Below are positions 1 through 9,887 of a DNA stretch of 64,000 bases, piece by piece. A program made the translations under genes and the position numbers. Origin of the DNA: Embleya scabrispora DSM 41855. Lineage in GTDB: Bacteria; Actinomycetota; Actinomycetes; Streptomycetales; Streptomycetaceae. Under the pieces are notes generated by a model. That model searched no databases. It worked only from the letters and a program-made list of their open reading frames with translations, and was not told the DNA's origin. The number at the start of each line of letters is the position of its first letter. The stretch's first letter is position 1. The DNA lies in assembly GCF_000372745.1 (NCBI RefSeq), contig NZ_KB889719.1, positions 62,001-126,000 on the forward strand, given 5' to 3'.

Positions 1-147
1 GGTCCGACCCGACGCTGGAACGACCCCCGCCACCCAACCCCCCGAGCGCAGAGTGGCGGGCGTCGGCGACGACGATCCGCACGCGTCGAAGAAGGGCGCA
101 GGCCGCGGGGCGCGGCATCCGGCGTGCCGGTTACCGGGCTACGGCCG

Positions 148-789
148 TCAACTCTGCGCTCCCTGCGCGCGATCGTGAGCACGATCCGGCTCCCGGCGCC
201 GGTCGGAGATGCCCAAGTGGGCGATGCCCAGGTCGAGGGCGGCCTCCAGGTGGGTGGTGTGGCCCGTGGTCAGCAGGATCAGTACGCCGCCCTGGATACC
301 GGCCAACAGGGCCGCGGCCTCGCGGTCGGCATCCAGTCCGGAGGCGATCTCGCCGCTGTCCTGCATATGGCGGATGCCCGCGGCGAGCTGCTGCTGCCAC
401 TGCTGGAGCAGTTCGCCGGCCACGGTTCGCGCGGCGTCGGTGGCCGCCCCCATCCCGGAGAGAGCCACGTGCAGTGGGCAGTCCACGCCCTGTTCGCGGT
501 AGCGGGCGACGACCTTGTCGCGCCACCGGTGCCAGGCCGCCCGGGAGGTGAGGGAGCCCAGCTCCGGCTGCTGGTCGTCGATCACCCGGGCCGCCTCCAG
601 CCGGGCGACGGCGAGGAGCAGTTCGTCCTTCCCACCGGGGAAGTAGTGGAAAAGCTGGCTCTTGCTGGTCGCGGTGCGGCCCATGACGTCCTCGAGCCGC
701 AACGAGAACACACCCTGTTCGCGAATCTGTTCGGCGGCACCCTCGACGATGCGCTGTCTGGTCGCGGCGCCCTTGCGGGTCAACGGCAC
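148..789 (-). CDS. TetR/AcrR-family transcriptional regulator
   Basis: 213 aa. Residues 10-55 form the DNA-binding helix-turn-helix; the stretch TSKSQLFHYFPGGKDELL matches the TetR recognition helix region. The C-terminal part is an all-helical ligand domain with a conserved Cys (about residue 102) next to LHVALSGMG. The GTG start at 789 is preceded by GGGAGGA. It lies 77 bp downstream of the oxidoreductase gene on the same strand, so the pair is probably one transcript and the oxidoreductase a likely target. The ligand is unknown. Confidence 0.88.
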   Translation of the reverse strand: MPLTRKGAATRQRIVEGAAEQIREQGVFSLRLEDVMGRTATSKSQLFHYFPGGKDELLLAVARLEAARVIDDQQPELGSLTSRAAWHRWRDKVVARYREQGVDCPLHVALSGMGAATDAARTVAGELLQQWQQQLAAGIRHMQDSGEIASGLDADREAAALLAGIQGGVLILLTTGHTTHLEAALDLGIAHLGISDRRREPDRAHDRAQGAQS

Positions 790-866
790 ATGTCCTCCCG
801 GTGCGAGCTGTCGTGTCCCATTGAAGCGCGTGGAGCCGGGGCGGGCCCTGACCCGGTCCGGCCGGG

Positions 867-1829
867 TCAGGGCAGGAGCAGCAGCTTGCCGGTGGTCCGG
901 CGCGACTCGAGGTCCGCGTGGGCCCGGGCCGCGTCCGCGAGGGCGTAGCGGCCCGTGACGCGCGGGGTGAGCCGCCCGTCCAGGAGCAGGTCGAACACCT
1001 CGCCGGTCCGCCGCACCAGGGCCTCACGGGTGGCGACGTGGTGGTGCACCACGGGGTAGGTCAGCAGGATGCTGTTGGGCAGGTCGGTGGGGCGCAGCGT
1101 CGGGACGCCCATGAACGGACCGTAGTAGGCGTGCACCCCGTGCGGGCGCAGGGCGAGTTGGGAGGAGTGGAAGGTGTCGGTGCCGCCGCCGTCGTAGACG
1201 ACGTCGGCTCCGCGTCCGTCGGTCAGTTCCCTGATCCGCTCGTCGAAGCCGCCGCCGGAGTGGACCAGGACGTGGTCGGCGCCGGCCTCCTTCGCGACGA
1301 GGGCCTTCTCCTCGCGGGAGACCAGGCCGATCACCCGGCCGCCGCGGGCTTTGATCATCCGGGTGAGCAGCAGGCCCACTCCGCCCGCCGCCGCGTGGAT
1401 CACGGCCGTGTCGCCCGGGCCGATCGGGTAGGTCTCGGTGCTCAGGTGGCTCGCGGTCAAGCCTTGGAGCATCACGGCGGCGGCCGTCTCGTCGCCGATG
1501 CCGTCGGGCACCTTGACGAGCGAGTCCGCCGGTACGGCGAGCAACTCGGCGTAGCTGCCCGGGTGGTAGAACCAGGCCACCCGGTCGCCGACGGCGAGAC
1601 CCCGAACCCCTTCGCCCAGGGCGGTGACGTAGCCCATCCCCTCGGCGCCGAGGATCAAGGGAGCCGCCCAGCCCGGGCCGCCCTCTCTGCGGGCACCGAT
1701 GTCCATGTAGTTCACTCCGGCGGCGCCCAGCCGTACCAGTGCCTCGCCGGGACCGGGTGACGGGTCCGGCAACTCGGTCCAGCGCATGACCTCGGGGCCG
1801 CCGTGCTCCTGGATGCGGATCGCGTGCAT
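867..1829 (-). CDS. Quinone oxidoreductase-like MDR family NADPH oxidoreductase
   Basis: 320 aa, the usual length for zinc-free medium-chain dehydrogenases of the QOR group. The N-terminal GroES-like domain begins MHAIRIQEHGGPEVM. The Rossmann nucleotide motif is AAAGGVGLLLTRM (about residue 150), and the protein ends in KLLLLP as the family does. No structural zinc Cys cluster is visible. The frame stays open upstream, but the ATG at 1829 has AGAGAGGTG just before it and begins the family homology. It should reduce quinones or enones with NADPH in the cytoplasm. The TetR gene follows it. Confidence 0.88.
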   Translation of the reverse strand: MHAIRIQEHGGPEVMRWTELPDPSPGPGEALVRLGAAGVNYMDIGARREGGPGWAAPLILGAEGMGYVTALGEGVRGLAVGDRVAWFYHPGSYAELLAVPADSLVKVPDGIGDETAAAVMLQGLTASHLSTETYPIGPGDTAVIHAAAGGVGLLLTRMIKARGGRVIGLVSREEKALVAKEAGADHVLVHSGGGFDERIRELTDGRGADVVYDGGGTDTFHSSQLALRPHGVHAYYGPFMGVPTLRPTDLPNSILLTYPVVHHHVATREALVRRTGEVFDLLLDGRLTPRVTGRYALADAARAHADLESRRTTGKLLLLP

Positions 1830-2040
1830 GGGTGACACCTCTCTGGGTGAGCGGGCGCATCGGTTGGGAATGCCGGAACGGTAGGTCGCCAAAATTGGAC
1901 CGGCAAGTCCAAATCCGTCCTGCGCAGGCCGGTTGGCTGCCCGAGTGCTTTTGCGCGGCGCCGGCGGCCACCCCTGCCGGCCACCCCGGCCGGCTTCGAC
2001 GGCGCCGGCGCGATCGAGCGGGCCGACGCAGACTCGGATC

Positions 2041-2301
2041 ATGGAGATCACTGCGGCACACGGCTACGTCACGATCCCCGGCCACGACGACACGGAGGTC
2101 ACCATCGACCTGTTCGACTGGCCGATCGACGGCGAGACTCTTCCCCGCGTCTGGACCGCGGTCATCGACGCCGGCCCCATCCTGGAGACCGGCACCGAGG
2201 GCTTCCTGCGCCTGGATACCGAGCCTCCCGGAATCGGTCATCCGTTCGTCGTCATCGCGAGCGGGGACCACGTCGCACAGATCCGCGGACGCCAGACGTG
2301 A
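2041..2301 (+). CDS. Small uncharacterised protein
   Basis: 86 aa, no family recognised. The ATG at 2041 starts MEITAAHGYVTIPGHDDTEV. The protein is acidic and beta-rich with no signal peptide or membrane segment. There is no clear Shine-Dalgarno, so the transcript may be leaderless. It overlaps the next gene by 4 bp (GTGA), which implies translational coupling and a shared function. The frame is open further upstream, but that part is Arg/Pro-rich and looks non-coding. It is divergent from the oxidoreductase gene. Confidence 0.6.
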   Translation: MEITAAHGYVTIPGHDDTEVTIDLFDWPIDGETLPRVWTAVIDAGPILETGTEGFLRLDTEPPGIGHPFVVIASGDHVAQIRGRQT

Positions 2302-2573
2302 CCGGGGCCTCCCGTGCCCGGGACCGCTACGACGGGCCCGCCGTCGTGGCGGTCGACGGCGCGAGCGTCCCGGTCGAGGCCCACCTGCGCCTGGAGACCG
2401 GCGGCACCTGGGGCGGGCGCGTGTGGACCGACGACCCGACCGTCGACATGAACCGCATCGCTTCCGCCGCGACCCGCCTCCTGCGCGTGGACCAACGCGC
2501 CGCGTCGTTCATCGTCGACCGCGTCCTGGACCGGCACGCCCACATCACCGGCACCGGCATCGCCCCGTTCTGA
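2298..2573 (+). CDS. Small uncharacterised protein, DUF4873-like start
   Basis: 91 aa, GTG start inside the stop of the preceding gene (GTGA overlap). The stretch RYDGPAVVAVDGASVPVEAH recalls the opening strand pattern of DUF4873 domains, but this is recognition by eye only. The C-terminal half (RLLRVDQRAASFIVDRVLD) is likely helical. No catalytic motif is seen. It is probably co-expressed with the 2041 gene. The ECF41 sigma gene begins 169 bp downstream and seems to have its own promoter. Confidence 0.58.
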   Translation: MTGASRARDRYDGPAVVAVDGASVPVEAHLRLETGGTWGGRVWTDDPTVDMNRIASAATRLLRVDQRAASFIVDRVLDRHAHITGTGIAPF

Positions 2574-2673
2574 CCCGCGGCGACCGCCGGCGACGTCCAT
2601 CGCTCCCGGCTCCCCACGTGGCCGAGAAGCCCCCGCCGTGCCTGGCGATCGTCGACGACCGGTGGGCCGCCGA

Positions 2674-2700
2674 CGTCACGTTCAGGGGTGCTGTCTTGTC
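2674..2700 (+). promoter_or_regulatory. Candidate ECF41-type autoregulatory promoter
   Basis: CGTCACG, a 16-bp spacer, then TGTC, about 43 bp upstream of the sigma gene start. Published ECF41 promoters carry TGTCACA in the -35 region and CGTC in the -10 region about 16 bp apart. The match is close but imperfect, so positive autoregulation is an inference. Confidence 0.4.
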
Positions 2701-2742
2701 GAACCGGTGAGGACAGACCCGACCGAGGGAGCCGGCGACACC

Positions 2743-3828
2743 ATGACCACCCCGTCCGAGCCGGGAGCCGGCCGACCCGACCCGAGCCTGAGCGCGATCA
2801 TGAGCGAGCGGCGGCAGCTGATCAACCTCGCCTACCGGCTGCTCGGCTCCCTCGCCGAAGCCGAGGATGCCGTGCAGGAAACCTACGCGCGCTGGTACAC
2901 ACTGTCCGCACAGCAGCGGCAAGCCATCGAATCCCCCGGCGCCTGGCTGACCAAGGTCGCCGCCCGCATCTGCCTCAACGTGCTCGGCTCGGCGCGAGCC
3001 CGACGGGAGAAGTACGTCGGCGACTGGATCCCCGAGCCCCTCCCGGAACCCGCGGAGTGGTCGTGCGGTCGGGCGGGCGGCACCACCATCGACCCGGCCG
3101 ACCGCGTCACCCTCGACGAGTCGATCAACATGGCCTTCCTCGTCGTACTCGAATCGATGACCCCGGCCGAACGCGTCGCCTTCATCCTGCACGACGTCTT
3201 CCGCTACCCCTTCGCCGAAGTCGCCGACATCGTCGGCCGCACGCCGGCGGCCTGCCGCAAACTGGCCTCATCGGCCCGCCGGCGCATCCGCACCTCGCAC
3301 ACACCCGCGCCCCCGACCGCCCGGCAGGCCGCCATCGTCAGAAGGTTCAGGCAAGCCTGGGAGGCCAAGGACATCGACGCCCTCATCGGCCTCCTCGACC
3401 CGGATGTCACGGCAACCGGCGACGGTGGTGGCCTCGCCACCACCGTGCGCCGCCCGTTCGAAGGCGCCGAGCAGCTCGCGCGCGGCCTCGTCGATCTCGC
3501 CGGCAGGCGGGCCGACCTGACGATCCTGGAGCGCACCGTCAACGGTCGGCCCGGCCTGGTCGCCCAGCAGGACGGCGTCATCGTGACCGTGTACGCGTTC
3601 GACGTCGCAAACGACCGGGTCACGCACATCTGGGCCGTACGCAACCCCGAGAAGCTCCGGCCGTGGACGGTGGGCCACAACACCGGGACCAAACCCGCTC
3701 GCCCGCACCCTCGACCGGATCGGCCGTCGGCCCGGGCATCGGCTCGGCCGGCCGCGCACCCACCTCGTGAGATCGGCCGACGCGGCCCCGACGCGGCCCC
3801 CCGAGACCTCCGGCCGGACACGCCCTAG
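2743..3828 (+). CDS. ECF41-group RNA polymerase sigma factor with SnoaL-like C-terminal domain
   Basis: 361 aa. The ATG at 2743 follows GAGGGAG. Residues about 20-90 are sigma region 2 (LAYRLLGSLAEAEDAVQETY), 140-195 region 4, and 205-320 a SnoaL/NTF2-like extension. The extension carries GDGGG and VRNPEKL, matching the DGGG and NPDKL signatures of ECF41, whose extension modulates activity in place of an anti-sigma factor. The C-terminal 40 residues are Pro/Arg-rich and probably disordered. ECF41 genes usually neighbour a redox or decarboxylase partner; here the nearby candidates are the MDR oxidoreductase and the convergent SnoaL-like protein. Its stop shares the palindrome CTAG with the stop of that convergent gene. 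Confidence 0.9.
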   Translation: MTTPSEPGAGRPDPSLSAIMSERRQLINLAYRLLGSLAEAEDAVQETYARWYTLSAQQRQAIESPGAWLTKVAARICLNVLGSARARREKYVGDWIPEPLPEPAEWSCGRAGGTTIDPADRVTLDESINMAFLVVLESMTPAERVAFILHDVFRYPFAEVADIVGRTPAACRKLASSARRRIRTSHTPAPPTARQAAIVRRFRQAWEAKDIDALIGLLDPDVTATGDGGGLATTVRRPFEGAEQLARGLVDLAGRRADLTILERTVNGRPGLVAQQDGVIVTVYAFDVANDRVTHIWAVRNPEKLRPWTVGHNTGTKPARPHPRPDRPSARASARPAAHPPREIGRRGPDAAPRDLRPDTP

Positions 3829-4256
3829 CGGTAGAAGGTCCGTCCCCCGACGCCGGAGGACACGGACCAGACCTCGCTGATCAAGCCGTCCGTGACTCTG
3901 AGGGTGTCGGTTCCGCTCCTTGCCACGGGCCGACCCTCCGCGTCCGGGTAGGCGGCGCGGTACGGTCGGGCGACCAGGCCGATCGGGGCGCCGCCAGCGG
4001 CGGATCGCAGGTCCACGACCGGCGAGCCCTCGGCCTCGAAGCGCAGGCCGGGGCGGCTTCGACGCCAGGCCGCGATGATGTCGGCGAGTTGCCGCGGAGT
4101 ACGGGCATCGTCGAACGCTTCCGTGCCCGGCTGGGCATAGCGCAGTGTGAACTCCGGGGCCATGATCCGCTCGGCGAGGTCGAGGTCGCCGTTCCACATG
4201 GCCGTCCACCGGTCATGGATACGGATGCCGAACTGCCGCACGTCGTCGTCGCCCAC
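3825..4256 (-). CDS. SnoaL-like (NTF2 fold) protein
   Basis: About 143 aa from the GTG at 4256. The frame is open to 4493, but the extra N-terminus is low-complexity. FGIRIHDRWTAMWNGDLDLA followed by APEFTLRYAQP is typical of SnoaL-like polyketide cyclase/ester-binding folds. It ends against the ECF41 gene with overlapping stop codons. A SnoaL-like protein next to a sigma factor that carries the same fold suggests a shared ligand class. The start codon is uncertain because no strong ribosome site is seen. Confidence 0.7.
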   Translation of the reverse strand: MGDDDVRQFGIRIHDRWTAMWNGDLDLAERIMAPEFTLRYAQPGTEAFDDARTPRQLADIIAAWRRSRPGLRFEAEGSPVVDLRSAAGGAPIGLVARPYRAAYPDAEGRPVARSGTDTLRVTDGLISEVWSVSSGVGGRTFYR

Positions 4257-4465
4257 GAAGAGGCCCCGGTCCTGTGTTCTGCCGGCTGATGGTTTCGATG
4301 GCTGACGGATCAAGCCCGCGACCCTGACGAGCGCCCCTGACAACCGCGTTGATCGACCGGACCCGGCAACCGCGAACGAACGCTCGTCGAGCACCCCGCC
4401 GCGTCCGGTCGACCCCCGGGAGGGGCCTCCCGTGATTTCCGGAGCCGGCACGCGAGGATGGCTCC

Positions 4466-6521
<2,056 letters not shown>

Positions 6522-6529
<8 letters not shown>

Positions 6530-6645
6530 CCCCGGCGTCGCGGGCCGTCCCGCAGCCCCGCCGGCAGTGCCCGGGCCCGACCCCGGCGTCGCGGCGCCGG
6601 GGTCACGGACCGTCCCGCAGCCCCGTCTCCAGCAGTGCCAGGGCC
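6522..6645. repeat. Imperfect tandem duplication of the tetR 3' end
   Basis: Copy 1 (about 6522-6577) and copy 2 (about 6573-6645) share GACCCCGGCGTCGCGG and CCGTCCCGCAGCCCCG in the same order and both end in a GGGCC block. Copy 2 encodes the TetR C-terminus GLRDGP; copy 1 would encode the same residues beyond the stop. The duplication spans the junction between two convergent genes. Confidence 0.65.
6579..6604. terminator. Bidirectional hairpin between convergent genes
   Basis: GACCCCGGCG, 6-nt loop, CGCCGGGGTC: a perfect 10-bp stem that overlaps the first two bases of the tetR stop codon complement. There is no long T tract, as is common in actinobacteria. Confidence 0.6.
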
Positions 6646-7232
6646 TGGTCGACCAGCTCGACCAGGTCCTCGGTACAGCCGTTCCGGGCCCAGCCCATGA
6701 TCGCCTCACCCATCGCCGCGTTGATCGAGGCGGCGGCGACCCGCAGTTCCATGTCGTTCGCCGAGCGCCCGGTGCGGGCGGCGAACGCCTCGGTGATCAG
6801 GACCCAGGTCTGCATCTGCTGCTCATAGGTGCGCCGGCGCAGCGCCGGAACGTTCAACACCAGCGTCATTCGGGTGGCCAGTTCCTCGCCGTCCACGCGC
6901 AGGATCTCGCGCAGGGCGTCCAGGACACCGGTGCGCACCACCCGGACCAGGCTCGTGCCCTGGGGCGCGGTCCGCAGGATCTCCACCAGCACGGGGTCGT
7001 ACTCGTCGGTGAGTACGAGGTCTTCCTTGGTGGGGAAGTAGCGGAAGAACGTACTGGGCGAGATCTCCGCGGCCTCGGCGATCTGGTCGACGGTGGTCGC
7101 GTCGTAGCCGTGCTCGCGGAAGAGCCGGTAGGCCTCCCGGCGGATCGCCTGGCGGGTCTTGATCTTCTTGCGCTCGCGCAGCCCCACAGGCGAGCCGGGC
7201 AGGTCAGGAATGGAGGACTCCTTCGCGGTCAT
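6603..7232 (-). CDS. TetR-family regulator of the adjacent MFS pump
   Basis: 209 aa. The helix-turn-helix covers about residues 25-70 (TTVDQIAEAAEISPSTFFRYFPTKEDL). The C-terminal domain is helical and resembles the MftR/TetR C-terminal type. Its first 30 bp overlap the 3' end of the MFS gene, so both are translated from one transcript. Pump followed by TetR is a common self-limiting efflux arrangement, in which a pump substrate would release the repressor. Confidence 0.88.
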   Translation of the reverse strand: MTAKESSIPDLPGSPVGLRERKKIKTRQAIRREAYRLFREHGYDATTVDQIAEAAEISPSTFFRYFPTKEDLVLTDEYDPVLVEILRTAPQGTSLVRVVRTGVLDALREILRVDGEELATRMTLVLNVPALRRRTYEQQMQTWVLITEAFAARTGRSANDMELRVAAASINAAMGEAIMGWARNGCTEDLVELVDQALALLETGLRDGP

Positions 7233-8802
7233 GCCTCGATTCTCCAGGTTCGTTCGAGCCCGGCGCCGGCGGCGCCCCGTCGGTGGTGCGGCGGGGCAGA
7301 AAGACCGCCACCGCGACGCAGAGCACCAGCGCGCTGACGCCGCAGATCAGCAGACTCAGGTTCATGCCGTGCACGAACGCCTCGCGGGCCGAGTCGAGCA
7401 GCGCCGGGTCCGCGCCGTGGCCGGACACCTTGGCGGCGCCGCCGATCGAGTCGCGCGCGGCGTCCGCGATCGGGCCCGGGCGTCCGGTGGTGTCGATCCG
7501 GTCCAGGTAGGCGGACGCGAGCACGCTGCCCAGGATCGCCACCCCGAGGGCACCCGCCACCTGACGCAGGGTCTGCACCAGGGCCGATCCCATCCCGGTG
7601 CGCTCCGGTGCCAGAGTGGCCATGAACGCGTCCATCGCGGGCACCAGCGACAGGCCGAGGCCCAGTCCGGTCACGGTGAGCCAGCAGGCGATCCACCCGT
7701 ACCCGTCGTGCACCGAGCCGGTCGAGCCCAGCAGCAGCCCGCCGCCGAGCACGAACAGGCCGCTGGGGATGACCACCTTGTAGCCGAACCGCGCCGCGAG
7801 CCTGGCGCTCGCCACCGAGGCCACGAACAGTCCGGCCAGAAGCGGCAGCAGCCGCAGCCCGGTGCCGAACGCGTTGTGGCCGTCCACGGCCTGGAACCGC
7901 TGCGGGACCAGGAACAACACGCCGGCTATCGCGAAGGACGGCACCAGGGCGGCGATCGTGGCCCACAGGAAGTTGCGGTCGCGGAACAGGCCCAGGTCGA
8001 TCATCGGCCGCCGGGACCTGGTCTCGCGCACCACCAGGCTCGTGATCAGCAACGCCGCCGCGCCGAACAGCGCGAGCACGCGGGCGTCGCTCCAGCCCCA
8101 CTCGGGCGCCTCGATCAGCGCGAAGATCAGTGTGGTCAGCCCCGCGACGACCAGGACGGTGACCGCGACGTCCACCTTGGGGGCGTCGGCCGAGCGCGAC
8201 ACCGGGAGCAGGAACCCGCACACGAGCAGGGCCAGCGCGACCATCGGGATGTTGATCAGGAACACCGAACCCCACCAGAAGTGCTCCAGCAGCAGCCCGC
8301 CCAGGATCGGCCCGAGCGGGATGCCCAGGGCCGTGCTCGCGGCCCAGATCGAGATCGCCTTGCCGCGCTCGGCCGCCGGGAAGAGCGAGGGCAGGATGGA
8401 CAACGACAGCGGCATGATGAACGCCCCGCCGATGCCCATCAGCGCGCGTGCCGCGATCACCCCCTCGACCGAGCCGACCAGTGCGCCGACCACCGAGCCG
8501 ACGCCGAAGATCGCGAGCCCCACCAGCAGGAAGAGTCGCCGGCCGTAGCGGTCGCCGATCAATCCGGCCGGGAGCATCAGCGCCGCGAACACCACGATGT
8601 AGGAATCGGCGATCCATTGCAGGTCGCCCGTGCTCGCGCCCAGTTGATCGCTCATCGTCGGCATCGCCACGTTGATGATCGTGGTGTCCAGGCCGACCAC
8701 CAGGAGGCCGACCACCAGCGCGCCCAGCGCCCACCACCGCCTGGGGTCCGCCGGTCCGTCGGCCTCGTCCGGGCGATTCGGATCCGTCTTCGCCACTGTC
8801 AT
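7204..8802 (-). CDS. MFS drug exporter, DHA2 (EmrB/QacA) family
   Basis: 532 aa with about 14 hydrophobic segments. WIADSYIVVFAALMLPAG and GDRYGRRLFLLVGLAIF are the helix 1-3 signatures of DHA2 antiporters, and LGIPLGPILGGLLLEHFWW is motif C-like. Two ATGs lie close together; the one at 8802 has GGGGA 8 bp before it and is preferred over 8814. It should expel hydrophobic compounds by proton antiport in the cytoplasmic membrane. The overlapping TetR gene follows. Confidence 0.9.
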   Translation of the reverse strand: MTVAKTDPNRPDEADGPADPRRWWALGALVVGLLVVGLDTTIINVAMPTMSDQLGASTGDLQWIADSYIVVFAALMLPAGLIGDRYGRRLFLLVGLAIFGVGSVVGALVGSVEGVIAARALMGIGGAFIMPLSLSILPSLFPAAERGKAISIWAASTALGIPLGPILGGLLLEHFWWGSVFLINIPMVALALLVCGFLLPVSRSADAPKVDVAVTVLVVAGLTTLIFALIEAPEWGWSDARVLALFGAAALLITSLVVRETRSRRPMIDLGLFRDRNFLWATIAALVPSFAIAGVLFLVPQRFQAVDGHNAFGTGLRLLPLLAGLFVASVASARLAARFGYKVVIPSGLFVLGGGLLLGSTGSVHDGYGWIACWLTVTGLGLGLSLVPAMDAFMATLAPERTGMGSALVQTLRQVAGALGVAILGSVLASAYLDRIDTTGRPGPIADAARDSIGGAAKVSGHGADPALLDSAREAFVHGMNLSLLICGVSALVLCVAVAVFLPRRTTDGAPPAPGSNEPGESRHDREGVLHS

Positions 8803-8817
8803 GACAGTCCCCATCTA

Positions 8818-8851
8818 TTGAGCGTCTCTTGCTTATGACAGTAGCTCTCAA
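8818..8851 (-). promoter_or_regulatory. Candidate promoter/operator of the MFS-tetR operon
   Basis: Just upstream of the pump start lies TTGAG ... CTCAA, an imperfect dyad with a 24-bp spacer. On the reverse strand it is preceded by a TTGACC hexamer (8868-8873). This is a plausible binding site for the downstream TetR protein, by position only. Confidence 0.35.
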
Positions 8852-8914
8852 AATCGAGTGACGGTCAAATTTTTCGGCAAAGAGCAGCCCAAGCTCGGGG
8901 GAAAACCCGGAAAA

Positions 8915-8958
8915 GCCCGAAGGCCCGCAACTCCGAACGGAGCGGCGGGCCTTCGGGC
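8915..8958 (-). terminator. Strong hairpin terminator
   Basis: A 14-bp perfect stem GCCCGAAGGCCCGC / GCGGGCCTTCGGGC encloses a second small stem CTCCG / CGGAG. It lies 18 bp past the stop of the haemolysin III-like gene. Confidence 0.8.
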
Positions 8959-8976
8959 CGATGAGTGAGCCGGTGA

Positions 8977-9642
8977 TCAGTCCAGGGCCACCAGGGCGAC
9001 GGCGACGAAGTGGCTCGCGAACGCGAGCAGTGTGAAGGCGTGGAAGACCTCGTGGAAGCCGAACCACTGCGGCGAGGGGTTGGGCCGCTTGATCCCGTAG
9101 ACCACCGCGCCGAGGCTGTAGAGCACGCCGCCGACGATCACCAGGACCACCACCGCGACGCCGCCCTCGCGCATGAACTCGGGCAGATAGAACACCGCCG
9201 CCCAGCCCAGCGCGACGTAGATCGGGGTGTAGAGCCAGCGTGGTGCGCCGATCCAGAAGACCCGGAAACCGATCCCGGCGAGTGCCCCGATCCACACCAC
9301 CCACAGCAGGATTTGGTCACTTTTGCCCAACAATAGGATGGTCAACGGGGTGTAGGTGCCCGCGATGATCAGGAAGATGTTGGCGTGATCCAGCCGGCGC
9401 AGCACCGCCTCGCCGCGCGGCCCCCAGTTGCCTCGGTGGTAGACCCCGGACGTGCCGAAGAGCATCGCCGCGGTCAGTGCGAACACGCCGCACGCTATGC
9501 GGGACTTGGTATCACCGGCCAGGGCGACCAGGACGATGCCGGAGGCCACGGCGAGGGGAAAGGTCCCCGCGTGGATCCATCCGCGCAGCTTGGGTTTCAT
9601 GGGCGTCAAGGGCGCCGTCAAGGCGCGTGCGTCCACACTCAT
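8977..9642 (-). CDS. Haemolysin III / YqfA-like membrane protein (PAQR superfamily)
   Basis: 221 aa with seven hydrophobic segments. Conserved family residues are visible: GTSGVYHRGNWG early, RRLDHANIFLIIAGTYTP in the middle and GFHEVFHAFTLLAFASHF at the end, giving the Ser/His/Asp/His set thought to bind metal. The frame extends to 9834, but family homology starts near the ATG at 9642. Despite the name, haemolysis is not established for most members. The gene stands alone between a terminator and the divergent pckG. Confidence 0.85.
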   Translation of the reverse strand: MSVDARALTAPLTPMKPKLRGWIHAGTFPLAVASGIVLVALAGDTKSRIACGVFALTAAMLFGTSGVYHRGNWGPRGEAVLRRLDHANIFLIIAGTYTPLTILLLGKSDQILLWVVWIGALAGIGFRVFWIGAPRWLYTPIYVALGWAAVFYLPEFMREGGVAVVVLVIVGGVLYSLGAVVYGIKRPNPSPQWFGFHEVFHAFTLLAFASHFVAVALVALD

Positions 9643-9887
9643 GTCGCCGAGTGTACTTACGCCCACGTAGGTTACTGGCAAGTATGAAGTGAGACGCATC
9701 ACGGGAGATCTTGTCCCGGAGGGGCGCGAAACCGCACGTCTTTGGGGTTTTCGGTCCGGTACGGGGCACAACTTCCAGGTGGGGCCCTGTCCCGGGCGGT
9801 TCCGCGCCCGGCCGACCGGATAAAATCCCGGCAACCCTCAACCCCGACGCCGGGGACTCGCCGTCCCAGGCGCGAAATGGAGCGATC

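Noticed and set aside
131-1027. Long open frames overlapping the first TetR and oxidoreductase genes
   Set aside because: Arg/Pro/Gly-rich shadow frames of real genes in GC-rich DNA, with no family motif.
7159-8838. 559-aa plus-strand frame over the MFS gene
   Set aside because: Antisense shadow rich in Gln/Arg/His; the MFS signatures are on the other strand.
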